Positions 1-5,213 of a DNA stretch of 5,359 nt are shown here, in pieces (within the stretch, counting starts at the first letter, position 1; each line of letters opens with the position of its first letter). The stretch spans positions 1-5,359 of the forward strand of contig JARJFC010000127.1 of the NCBI GenBank assembly GCA_029310945.1, read 5' to 3'. The notes under the pieces are model-generated. The model did no database searches, was not told the origin of the DNA, and saw nothing but the letters and a program-made list of their open reading frames with translations. This stretch comes from Leptospira sp. 96542. GTDB lineage: Bacteria > Spirochaetota > Leptospiria > Leptospirales > Leptospiraceae. The translations under genes were made by a program, and so were the position numbers.

Positions 1-126
1 TGCCCTCGCTTGGCCTAAAGGCACATTTCCCTTCTGGCACTCACCTTGCTTACGCAAGTCTCGTTCCAGTCCCTAACGCCTAAAGGCTCAGGGTCGGGAA
101 ACGTCGGCAAGCCTGGTTCGTTATGC
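1..126 (+). repeat. attC-like repeat A (3' part, cut by window edge)
   Basis: This is the right-hand part of an attC-like element. It enters the window inside hairpin 1 and shows the S'' strand (TTTCCC), the TTGC/GCAA hairpin, the GCC-TAAA-GGC hairpin, the S' strand GGGAAACGT, the L' box CGGCAAGCC at 105-113, spacer TGGTTC and the right core GTTATGC at 120-126. It is nearly identical to repeats D, F and G, which all belong to the non-coding cassette type. The cassette it closes is therefore probably another copy of that type, lying mostly outside the window (inference). The last bases, from TT at 121 on, belong by cassette logic to the next cassette. Confidence 0.8.
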
Positions 127-1060
127 GAAATAATTTAAAATTTTTTAGGAAAACAATATATGGGAAATTACGGAAAAATACTTATAATTACATTATTCAC
201 ATTTATGTGCAAATCAATAGCCATAAATGAGAAAGACGAAGCTTTCTATAAATCTTATTACAAGCATTGTATTGAATACAATGAATTAGAAATTAAAAGT
301 TACAATGATAGCAAATATAATTCTTGCCTTGCCGATGCAATCTTAAATAACCATAAAAAACTTATCGATAGAATCCTATCTCAAAAACCAAACGTAAATT
401 ATCCAAATCAAAATGGATTTACGCCACTATATTACGCCGCTTTCTTTGGTGAAATCGAACTAATGAATAAATTAAATAATTTGGGTGCGAACAAAAATCT
501 CATAATTAATGGAGATAATATTCAAGAACTTTATGATAATAAATATCTTGAAAAGGATAATGAACCGTACTTAGAAGAAAACACTGTGGGCTTATTGAAA
601 CCATTCCCTACCGTACACTTACAATTAGGAAATACATATCCTCAAAAATATAAAGACTCAAAAATAAAAAGGAAAGTTTTACTAAAATTAAAAATATTCA
701 AAAATGGTAGAGTTGATTCAATCCAGGTTTTAAGTAAAGAGATTGAGCAAGATTTCATTGATTCAGCTTTAATTATACTTTCAAGAACAACATTTTCACC
801 TGCAGTTTATAAAAACAAAAATGTAAATTGTTATCACACCATTCCAATTAACTTTAGTATGGATGAAGAGGAAGATTAAATTTTATCGATTAGATAAATT
901 ACTTCGCATAACAGCGCCTTAACGCTTCGCTTCGGCACGAGGCCTCGCTCGGTCTGCGACACATAGGCTTCTGGCACTCCCCTTGCATTCGCAAGTGTCG
1001 TTCCAGTCCCTAACGTCCCGTTGGGACTCAGGGTCAGCCTACGTCGTTAAGGCTAGTTCG
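121..1060 (+). mobile_element. Gene cassette 1 (AnkR/TonB-C gene + repeat B)
   Basis: Boundaries are placed between G and TT of the GTT core on each side, the crossover point known for integron attC sites. The cassette start from 120 (GTTATGCGAAATAATTTA) is the reverse complement of 895-912, the bases that open repeat B, at 17 of 18 positions. The only mismatch is position 11 (A opposite C). The cassette holds one + strand gene, a short leader and a 3' attC-like site, which is the standard cassette plan. No integrase is visible. Confidence 0.75.
160..879 (+). CDS. Exported ankyrin-repeat protein with TonB C-terminal-type domain
   Basis: The 239-aa product begins with a hydrophobic export signal (residues 7-17) and a plausible signal peptidase I site after Ser-Ile-Ala at residue 21. 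Cys-17 could instead be a lipidation site, but Met at -1 makes that a poor lipobox. Residues about 57-115 look like two ankyrin repeats, with GFTPLYYAAFFGEIELMNKL (86-105) as the clearest. Residues about 150-233 match the TonB C-terminal fold family: YPQKY, a K-IFKNGRVDSIQVLS strand pair, DSAL, FSPAV and a final IPINF. The domain here lacks the N-terminal membrane anchor and proline-rich spacer of true TonB, so it is more likely a periplasmic protein-protein interaction module than an energy transducer. AGGA at 147-150, nine bases before the ATG, supports the start. The function of the fusion is unknown; the domain calls come from recognising motifs. Confidence 0.85.
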   Translation: MGNYGKILIITLFTFMCKSIAINEKDEAFYKSYYKHCIEYNELEIKSYNDSKYNSCLADAILNNHKKLIDRILSQKPNVNYPNQNGFTPLYYAAFFGEIELMNKLNNLGANKNLIINGDNIQELYDNKYLEKDNEPYLEENTVGLLKPFPTVHLQLGNTYPQKYKDSKIKRKVLLKLKIFKNGRVDSIQVLSKEIEQDFIDSALIILSRTTFSPAVYKNKNVNCYHTIPINFSMDEEED

Positions 1061-1066
1061 TTATAC
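906..1066 (+). repeat. attC-like repeat B
   Basis: This complete 161-bp element has left core GCATAAC at 906-912, spacer AGC, L'' GCCTTAACG at 916-924, L' CGTTAAGGC at 1045-1053 (perfect complement), spacer TAGTTC and right core GTTATAC at 1060-1066. Inside it are hairpin 1 (GGC-ACGAG-GCC), hairpin 2 (GTC-TGC-GAC), the S stem ACATAGGCT (961-969) with AGCCTACGT (1036-1044), hairpin 3 (CTGG...CTTGC-attc-GCAAG...CCAG) and hairpin 4 (GTCCC-GTT-GGGAC). L is unlike that of the other copies yet still pairs perfectly. It is slightly longer than most published attC sites. Confidence 0.85.
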
Positions 1067-2188
1067 GCCATATTAAAAATAATTAGGTATTAAAATGAAA
1101 GAATTAATTCACCGTTTAATAAAAAGATTTTTCGAAATATTCGATTATAAAATTTCTGAAACAATACTATTTAAATATGTTTCTGGAGAGGATTATCATA
1201 TAGATTCAATACTTAAAAATTACTTTTACTTTTCCAGAATAAGTGAAGTAAATGATCCAGAAGATTGTAAGATAAATCCGCTTCTGGATATTTCGGATAC
1301 GACTTACCAAGAAGTTGAAGCATTCTTTTTGCGTAAGTCACATCCCAGCCAATATAATGAAATGAGACAGACTGCCAAGATAATATATTATGACGTAAAA
1401 CTGAGAAATGATTATGTTAAAAATTATCAGAAAATAAATGAGTCAGATGATTCTAGATTTATAAAAACATTCAAGATACTCTGTTTAACTGCAAATTTTA
1501 AATCAAAACATATGTGGGAAAATTATGCAAAAAGAAATATCCCTCTGGACGGTTTTTGTATTGGATATGAGAGTATCAAAGGAGAAGATATAAAAATAAT
1601 AAACAAACACAAAAAATATAGAGTTCCACTAAAAAAAGGTCAAATATACGTTGGGAACCAAACATTAGATTTTTTTTTAGCAGTTCAAGTGTTTTACGGA
1701 AAGGATGAAACAATACCATATAACCCATTTAAATCAAACAAAGATGATTTAACTAACTCATATTATTATAAAAAAGAAAAATGGTCTAGCGAAGAGGAGT
1801 TTAGAATTCTTTTAATTGATAACTACACAAACAATCAACCGATTCAGAAAATAGAATTTCATCCAGAAAAGTTAAAATATATAATCTTTGGAAAGAGTTG
1901 TCCAGAATCAACCAGAGAACTTGTGAGGAATGCGGTAACACAAAACGGTAATTATCAAAACTTAACTTACCTTGAAGCGAGCAAATGTTTCAATATAATT
2001 AGAATAAAAAAAATAGACTAGTTTAATACGGCGTATAACATCGGGGAAACGCTTCGCTTCGGCACAAGGCCTCGCTTGGGCTGCGCCACATTCCTCTCCG
2101 TCACGCTTCTCGCTCCGCAAGAAGACGCGCCGACGCTAACGCCTACTACGTAGGCTCAGCTACGAGGAACGTCGTCTCCCCTAGTTCG
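1061..2188 (+). mobile_element. Gene cassette 2 (DUF2971 gene + repeat C)
   Basis: The start from 1060 (GTTATACGCCATATTAAA) is complementary to 2022-2039 at 17 of 18 positions, again with the single A/C mismatch at position 11. The end sequence differs from that of cassette 1 (ATACGCC instead of ATGCGAA), and both ends changed together. One + strand gene nearly fills the unit, with its stop codon 11 bases before the left core of repeat C. Confidence 0.75.
1095..2021 (+). CDS. DUF2971-family protein
   Basis: The 308-aa product shows the motif order I associate with DUF2971: a short N-terminal segment with YFYFSRISEVNDPED (43-57), then LTANFKSKHMWENYA (131-145), GFCIGYE (153-159), AVQVFYG (196-202), KEKWSSEEEFRILL (227-240) and a closing EFHPEKLKYIIFG (254-266). 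The NDPE, MW-NYA, GFCI-YE and W--E-EFR blocks are the family's hallmark. No signal peptide or membrane segment is seen, so it is probably cytoplasmic. The biochemical role of the family is not established as far as I know; such genes are frequent in accessory regions. AGG at 1085-1087 sits seven bases before the ATG and supports the start. A run of nine T at 1670-1678 lies within the reading frame (around Leu-Asp-Phe-Phe-Leu). Confidence 0.85.
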   Translation: MKELIHRLIKRFFEIFDYKISETILFKYVSGEDYHIDSILKNYFYFSRISEVNDPEDCKINPLLDISDTTYQEVEAFFLRKSHPSQYNEMRQTAKIIYYDVKLRNDYVKNYQKINESDDSRFIKTFKILCLTANFKSKHMWENYAKRNIPLDGFCIGYESIKGEDIKIINKHKKYRVPLKKGQIYVGNQTLDFFLAVQVFYGKDETIPYNPFKSNKDDLTNSYYYKKEKWSSEEEFRILLIDNYTNNQPIQKIEFHPEKLKYIIFGKSCPESTRELVRNAVTQNGNYQNLTYLEASKCFNIIRIKKID

Positions 2189-2194
2189 TTATGC
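2033..2194 (+). repeat. attC-like repeat C (most divergent copy)
   Basis: This 162-bp element has left core GTATAAC at 2033-2039, spacer ATC, L'' GGGGAAACG at 2043-2051, L' CGTCTCCCC at 2173-2181 (8 of 9, one A/C pair), spacer TAGTTC and right core GTTATGC at 2188-2194. The S stem is ACATTCCTC (2088-2096) with GAGGAACGT (2164-2172). Hairpin 2 is GGC-TGC-GCC and hairpin 4 is GCCTAC-TAC-GTAGGC. The pair around hairpin 4 is GCT/AGC where other copies have CCCT/AGGG, and the outer pair of hairpin 3 is CGTC/GACG where others have CTGG/CCAG. Much of the primary sequence differs from the other copies, but each stem is kept. Confidence 0.82.
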
Positions 2195-2547
2195 GAAATT
2201 GGCAAAAATCAAGCAGAAAAAGTCGCGCCTAAGAGCTGCGCAGCAGTGAAGAGAAAGAGAAGAGAGGAAGAGTTGGAAAGCGCTTCTCGTTTTGAATGCC
2301 CTGCTCTGGATTTACGAGCAAGCTAGTGAGTGGGGCGCTCCAATTTTCTACACTTCGTATAATCGTTTTATCGTTTAAATTACCAACTCCGCATAACAAC
2401 GGCTTACCGCTGCGCTTCGGGACTGATGCCCTCGCTTGGCCTAAAGGCACATTTCCCTTCTGTCACTCCCCTTGCTTACGCAAGTCTCGTGGCCAGTCCC
2501 TAACGCCTAAAGGCTCAGGGGCGGGAAACGTCGGTAAGCCTGGTTCG
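2189..2547 (+). mobile_element. Non-coding cassette 3 (202-bp core + repeat D)
   Basis: This 359-bp unit has a 202-bp core (2189-2390) that recurs at exactly the same length in cassettes 5 and 6, with roughly ten differences by eye. The core contains the perfect palindrome GCTGCGCAGC, a purine-rich tract, the palindrome AAGCGCTT and a TGCTC/GAGCA stem. End pairing is 15 of 18 positions. Open frames crossing it run straight through the folded repeat on either strand, and the differences between copies change amino acids in both frames (for example Gly to Val on +, Pro to Thr on -), so I do not call a protein. It could carry a non-coding RNA or simply be a cassette without a gene. Confidence 0.7.
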
Positions 2548-2553
2548 TTAAGC
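2391..2553 (+). repeat. attC-like repeat D
   Basis: This 163-bp element has left core GCATAAC at 2391-2397, spacer AAC, L'' GGCTTACCG at 2401-2409, L' CGGTAAGCC at 2532-2540 (perfect), spacer TGGTTC and right core GTTAAGC at 2547-2553. The S stem is ACATTTCCC (2449-2457) with GGGAAACGT (2523-2531). The left core pairs poorly with its own right core (ATGC against AAGC). The right core instead matches the left core of repeat E, across cassette 4. Confidence 0.85.
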
Positions 2554-3460
2554 GCAATAGCAAAATAATATGACAACAAATAACTATTTTGGATTAATGA
2601 AATTTTCCGAAGAAATACACATAGATAGTTTAATTAATCAAGGAATTTTAAAATTTTCCACGCTAGATTTTTACCAAAATAAGGAGAAATCAAAATTAGA
2701 AGGTTTTCGATTCGATAAATATGAAGGCTATTCTGAAATCATCAATCCAGCTGATATAGAAAAAATAACAATAGATGGAAGAGATTTCAAAGTAGTTAAA
2801 AGAGATGATCCTGTATTAATCAAAACAAATACTAATCAATTTACTCATATATGTTGTTTCAATATACTTACGATGGATACCTTTCTCGACAATGAGGGTG
2901 AAGAACGAATTATAAATCCAAAATTATTCGAATTCGGTGATTCAATTGCAGTTATACCATATCCAACCAAAGAAAATGGATTTTTTGAAAGAATTACCAC
3001 ATTTTTTAAAAATCAAAAAATAGATTTCGTAGGTCGAGAAGTGAACTATATAGACTTTAAAAAATACACAGGAAAAACAGGAGAATTTTCCAAAGATATT
3101 TACTTCTCATATCAAAAAGAATTTCGTTTAGCTATTTCACTAAATAACCCAAAGGATTACTTTTTAAAAATAGGAAAAATTGATGATTTGGCAATAAAAG
3201 TAAATAAAAAAAATCTTATCAACCGAATTGAAGACGGTATATTCATTTTAAGCTAAATTTCAGACTATTGTTAGCAAAGAAATCGTATACAAATGCTACT
3301 GCGCTTAACAGCAGCTAACCGCTTCGCTTCGGGACGAGCCCTCGCTCGGTCTGCGACACATAGGCTTCTGGCACTCCCCTTGCCTGCGCAAGTGTCGTGA
3401 CCAGTCCCTAACGTCCCGTTCCGGGACTCAGGGCCAGCCTACGTCGGTTAGCCTAGTTCG
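2548..3460 (+). mobile_element. Gene cassette 4 (228-aa protein + repeat E)
   Basis: The start from 2547 (GTTAAGCGCAATAGCA) is complementary to 3294-3309 at 15 of 16 positions, with the usual A/C mismatch at position 11. The core variant TTAAGCGC occurs only at the two ends of this cassette in the window, which ties those two ends together as one unit. The gene starts only 16 bases after the right core of repeat D. Confidence 0.75.
2570..3256 (+). CDS. Unassigned cassette protein with DUF2971-like motifs
   Basis: I do not recognise this 228-aa protein with certainty. The N-terminus (KFSEEIHIDSLINQGILKFS, residues 11-30, then TLDFYQ) and a C-terminal block IYFSYQKEFRLAIS (177-190) follow the same outline as DUF2971 proteins: a short strand-turn start, and an aromatic-plus-E-FR block late in the chain. 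The MW-NYA and GFCI-YE blocks are missing, so it would be a distant relative or an analogous family. There is no signal peptide or membrane segment, so it is probably cytoplasmic. No clear Shine-Dalgarno sequence precedes the ATG at 2570. The in-frame ATG at 2597 has a weak GGA five bases upstream and could be the true start, giving 219 aa. Composition is AT-rich and Lys/Ile/Asn-rich, like the other cassette genes. Confidence 0.75.
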   Translation: MTTNNYFGLMKFSEEIHIDSLINQGILKFSTLDFYQNKEKSKLEGFRFDKYEGYSEIINPADIEKITIDGRDFKVVKRDDPVLIKTNTNQFTHICCFNILTMDTFLDNEGEERIINPKLFEFGDSIAVIPYPTKENGFFERITTFFKNQKIDFVGREVNYIDFKKYTGKTGEFSKDIYFSYQKEFRLAISLNNPKDYFLKIGKIDDLAIKVNKKNLINRIEDGIFILS

Positions 3461-3466
3461 TTATGC
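3303..3466 (+). repeat. attC-like repeat E
   Basis: This 164-bp element has left core GCTTAAC at 3303-3309 (the only copy that fits RYYYAAC exactly), spacer AGC, L'' AGCTAACCG at 3313-3321, L' CGGTTAGCC at 3445-3453 (8 of 9, one A/C pair), spacer TAGTTC and right core GTTATGC at 3460-3466. The interior is close to repeats B and H: S stem ACATAGGCT/AGCCTACGT, hairpin 2 GTC-TGC-GAC, and hairpin 4 GTCCCG-TTC-CGGGAC, one pair longer than in B. Confidence 0.85.
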
Positions 3467-3822
3467 GTAATTGGCAAAAATCAGGTAGAAAAAGTCGCGC
3501 CTAAGAGCTGCGCAGCAGTGAAGAGAAAGAAAAAAGACGAAGAGTTGGAAAGCGCTTCTCGTTTTGAATGCCCTGCTCTGTATTTACGAGCAAGCTAGTG
3601 AGTGGGGCGCTCCAATTTTCTACACTTCGTATAATCGTTTTATCGTATACATTACCAACTCCGCATAACAACGGCTTACCGCTGCGCTTCGGGACTGATG
3701 CCCTCGCTTGGCCTAAAGGCACATTTCCCTTCTGGCACTCACCTTGCCTACGCAAGTCTCGTTCCAGTCCCTAACGCCTCTAAAGAGGCTCAGGGGCGGG
3801 AAACGTCGGCAAGCCTGGTTCG
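3461..3822 (+). mobile_element. Non-coding cassette 5 (202-bp core + repeat F)
   Basis: This is a 362-bp near-copy of cassette 3. Its 202-bp core (3461-3662) has the same length, and the extra three bases are mostly in hairpin 4 of repeat F. It differs from cassette 6 at about seven core positions by eye, three of them in the purine tract. End pairing is 15 of 18, with A/C at positions 11 and 16 and a T/C mismatch at position 9. No credible coding sequence is seen. Confidence 0.72.
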
Positions 3823-3828
3823 TTATGC
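3663..3828 (+). repeat. attC-like repeat F
   Basis: This 166-bp element has left core GCATAAC at 3663-3669, L'' GGCTTACCG at 3673-3681, L' CGGCAAGCC at 3807-3815 (8 of 9, A/C pair) and right core GTTATGC at 3822-3828. Hairpin 4 is GCCTC-TAAA-GAGGC, two base pairs longer than GCC-TAAA-GGC in repeats A, D and G. Bases were gained on both sides of the loop together, so the stem stays paired. Confidence 0.85.
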
Positions 3829-4181
3829 GTAATTGGCAAAAATCAGGTAGAAAAAGTCGCGCCTAAGAGCTGCGCAGCAGTGAAGAGAAAGAGAAGAGAG
3901 GAAGAGTTGGAAAGCGCTTCTCGTTTTGAATGTCCTGCTCTGTATTTACGAGCAAGCTAGTGAGTGGGGCGCTCCAATTTTCTACTCTTCGTATAACTGT
4001 TTTATCGTATACATTACCAACTCCGCATAACAACGGCTTACCGCTGCGCTTCGGGACTGATGCCCTCGCTTGGCCTAAAGGCACATTTCCCTTCTGGCAC
4101 TCACCTTGCTTACGCAAGTCTCGTAGCCAGTCCCTAACGCCTAAAGGCTCAGGGGCGGGAAACGTCGGCAAGCCTGGTTCG
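3823..4181 (+). mobile_element. Non-coding cassette 6 (202-bp core + repeat G)
   Basis: This 359-bp unit lies in direct tandem with cassette 5 and is of the same type (core 3823-4024). Its ends agree with cassette 5, but its purine tract agrees with cassette 3. The copies therefore look mosaic rather than like one very recent duplication. End pairing is 15 of 18. No credible coding sequence is seen. Confidence 0.72.
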
Positions 4182-4187
4182 TTAGCC
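4025..4187 (+). repeat. attC-like repeat G
   Basis: This 163-bp element has left core GCATAAC at 4025-4031, L'' GGCTTACCG at 4035-4043, L' CGGCAAGCC at 4166-4174 (8 of 9, A/C pair), spacer TGGTTC and right core GTTAGCC at 4181-4187. The right core does not pair well with its own left core but matches the left core of repeat H, at the far end of cassette 7. Confidence 0.85.
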
Positions 4188-4222
4188 GCAATTGTGAAAT
4201 CATTAGAAAACAAGGAAATAAA

Positions 4223-5203
4223 ATGAAAAAAGTTCTATTAATCTCTCTAATAGTGTTTACTGAATGTATTACAACACCTAATAAAATCAGTTCTCCTGCA
4301 CGAACGAACGTACCCAAAATTTTCGAAGAATTCTCCCCTCCTTTCCAAACATTTTGGATTAATCCCGATTCTGATCAAACTTTTGAAACTAAAAATGGGG
4401 CTATTATTACTATTCCAAAAAATTCTTTTAAACTGCCTTACTTTTATAAAAAAGGAACTCTTCTTCAAATTAATTTTAAGGAATACAAATATACTTTGGA
4501 CTATCTTTCTTCTGGCCTATCATTAGCTCTTATAGAAAATGATAATCCTAAAACTTTGGATTCTGCAGGTATGTTTGAAATCAATGCATTTTACGAAAAC
4601 GTTGAGATACCATTAAACAAGCCTATACAAATCAAAATTCCAAATATCTATCCTGGAACTACTTATAACCTCTATAAAGTTATCAACAATGAATGGGTTT
4701 TTGCTGGTAAAAATTCTCAAATTGCTCAATCTAGATTGCCTAGGACTGACCTCCCTTTCGAAATTTCAGAAAGTAAATTGGATTCTAATGTTCTTCACTA
4801 CCGTGAATATTCTAATATAGATACTTTGACCGCTTGGAATTTTGATATTCCCATTGAAAATTCTTGTCTCTCTCTCAATTTACCATCTATCGTATTATCT
4901 CAAAAAAACATGCTATTCTATTCTGTATTTAGTACTACTAAACTTAGAATAAACTTTAAATGGTCTTCTAGTAATAAATTGAATATAATGGTTCCTACCA
5001 ATGACGTTATAAATATTATTTTTTGGTATGAAAATAGTGTAAGTATAATAAAAGGAATTCAAACACCTTCCGCTCCCCTAGGAAATAGGAAAAAACCATC
5101 GGAAGAAAATTGTCTAAATAAAGGTGATCAAATTTTGAATTTCCAGAGTGAAGATTTACTCAAAGATAAAAATCAAAGAAATCAATATTTGTTCGGTAAC
5201 TAA
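4223..5203 (+). CDS. Putative lipoprotein, function unknown
   Basis: The 326-aa product starts with a charged-then-hydrophobic signal (MKKVLLISLIVFTEC) and a Cys at residue 15. A run of Thr, Pro and Ser follows, as in tethers of surface lipoproteins. Phe-Thr-Glu before the Cys is not a classical lipobox, although spirochaete lipoboxes are looser. Residues about 58-140 have the pattern GAIITIPKNSF...KGTLLQINFKEY...SGLSL...LDSAGMFEINAF...PIQIKIP, a beta-rich layout I have seen in exported proteins of bacteroidetes and spirochaetes; I cannot name the family with confidence. The rest is beta-rich without recognised motifs and ends in a polar tail. AAGGA at 4212-4216, six bases before the ATG, is the best ribosome-binding site in the window. 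The stop codon abuts the start of the end-pairing segment of repeat H. Confidence 0.75.
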   Translation: MKKVLLISLIVFTECITTPNKISSPARTNVPKIFEEFSPPFQTFWINPDSDQTFETKNGAIITIPKNSFKLPYFYKKGTLLQINFKEYKYTLDYLSSGLSLALIENDNPKTLDSAGMFEINAFYENVEIPLNKPIQIKIPNIYPGTTYNLYKVINNEWVFAGKNSQIAQSRLPRTDLPFEISESKLDSNVLHYREYSNIDTLTAWNFDIPIENSCLSLNLPSIVLSQKNMLFYSVFSTTKLRINFKWSSSNKLNIMVPTNDVINIIFWYENSVSIIKGIQTPSAPLGNRKKPSEENCLNKGDQILNFQSEDLLKDKNQRNQYLFGN

Positions 5204-5213
5204 TCACAACTGC

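Noticed and set aside
906..1066. Repeats as CRISPR, REP/BIME elements or transcription terminators
   Set aside because: Spacing by whole genes, GTT/AAC ends, end covariation across cassettes and the lack of uniform spacers do not fit CRISPR or REP. No U-tract follows the hairpins.
2358..2363. TATAAT (also at 3630-3635) near the end of the non-coding core, as a -10 promoter box for the next cassette
   Set aside because: No -35-like hexamer at 16-18 bases upstream, and the third copy reads TATAAC. A promoter is possible but unsupported.
2229..2450. Open - strand frame, with counterparts at 3501-3755 and 3863-4213
   Set aside because: It begins inside the attC-like repeat and crosses the core antisense. 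It lacks a start signal, and changes between copies are not synonymous. It is probably a by-product of the GC-rich repeat.
2296..2568. Open + strand frame across non-coding cassette 3, with counterparts at 3568-3774 and 3930-4226
   Set aside because: The frame runs through the folded repeat. Similarity between copies follows from DNA identity, and the changes are mostly amino-acid altering. No ribosome-binding site is seen.
4247..4468. Short - strand frame opposite the lipoprotein gene
   Set aside because: It is antisense to a well-supported gene with a good ribosome-binding site and has no independent support.
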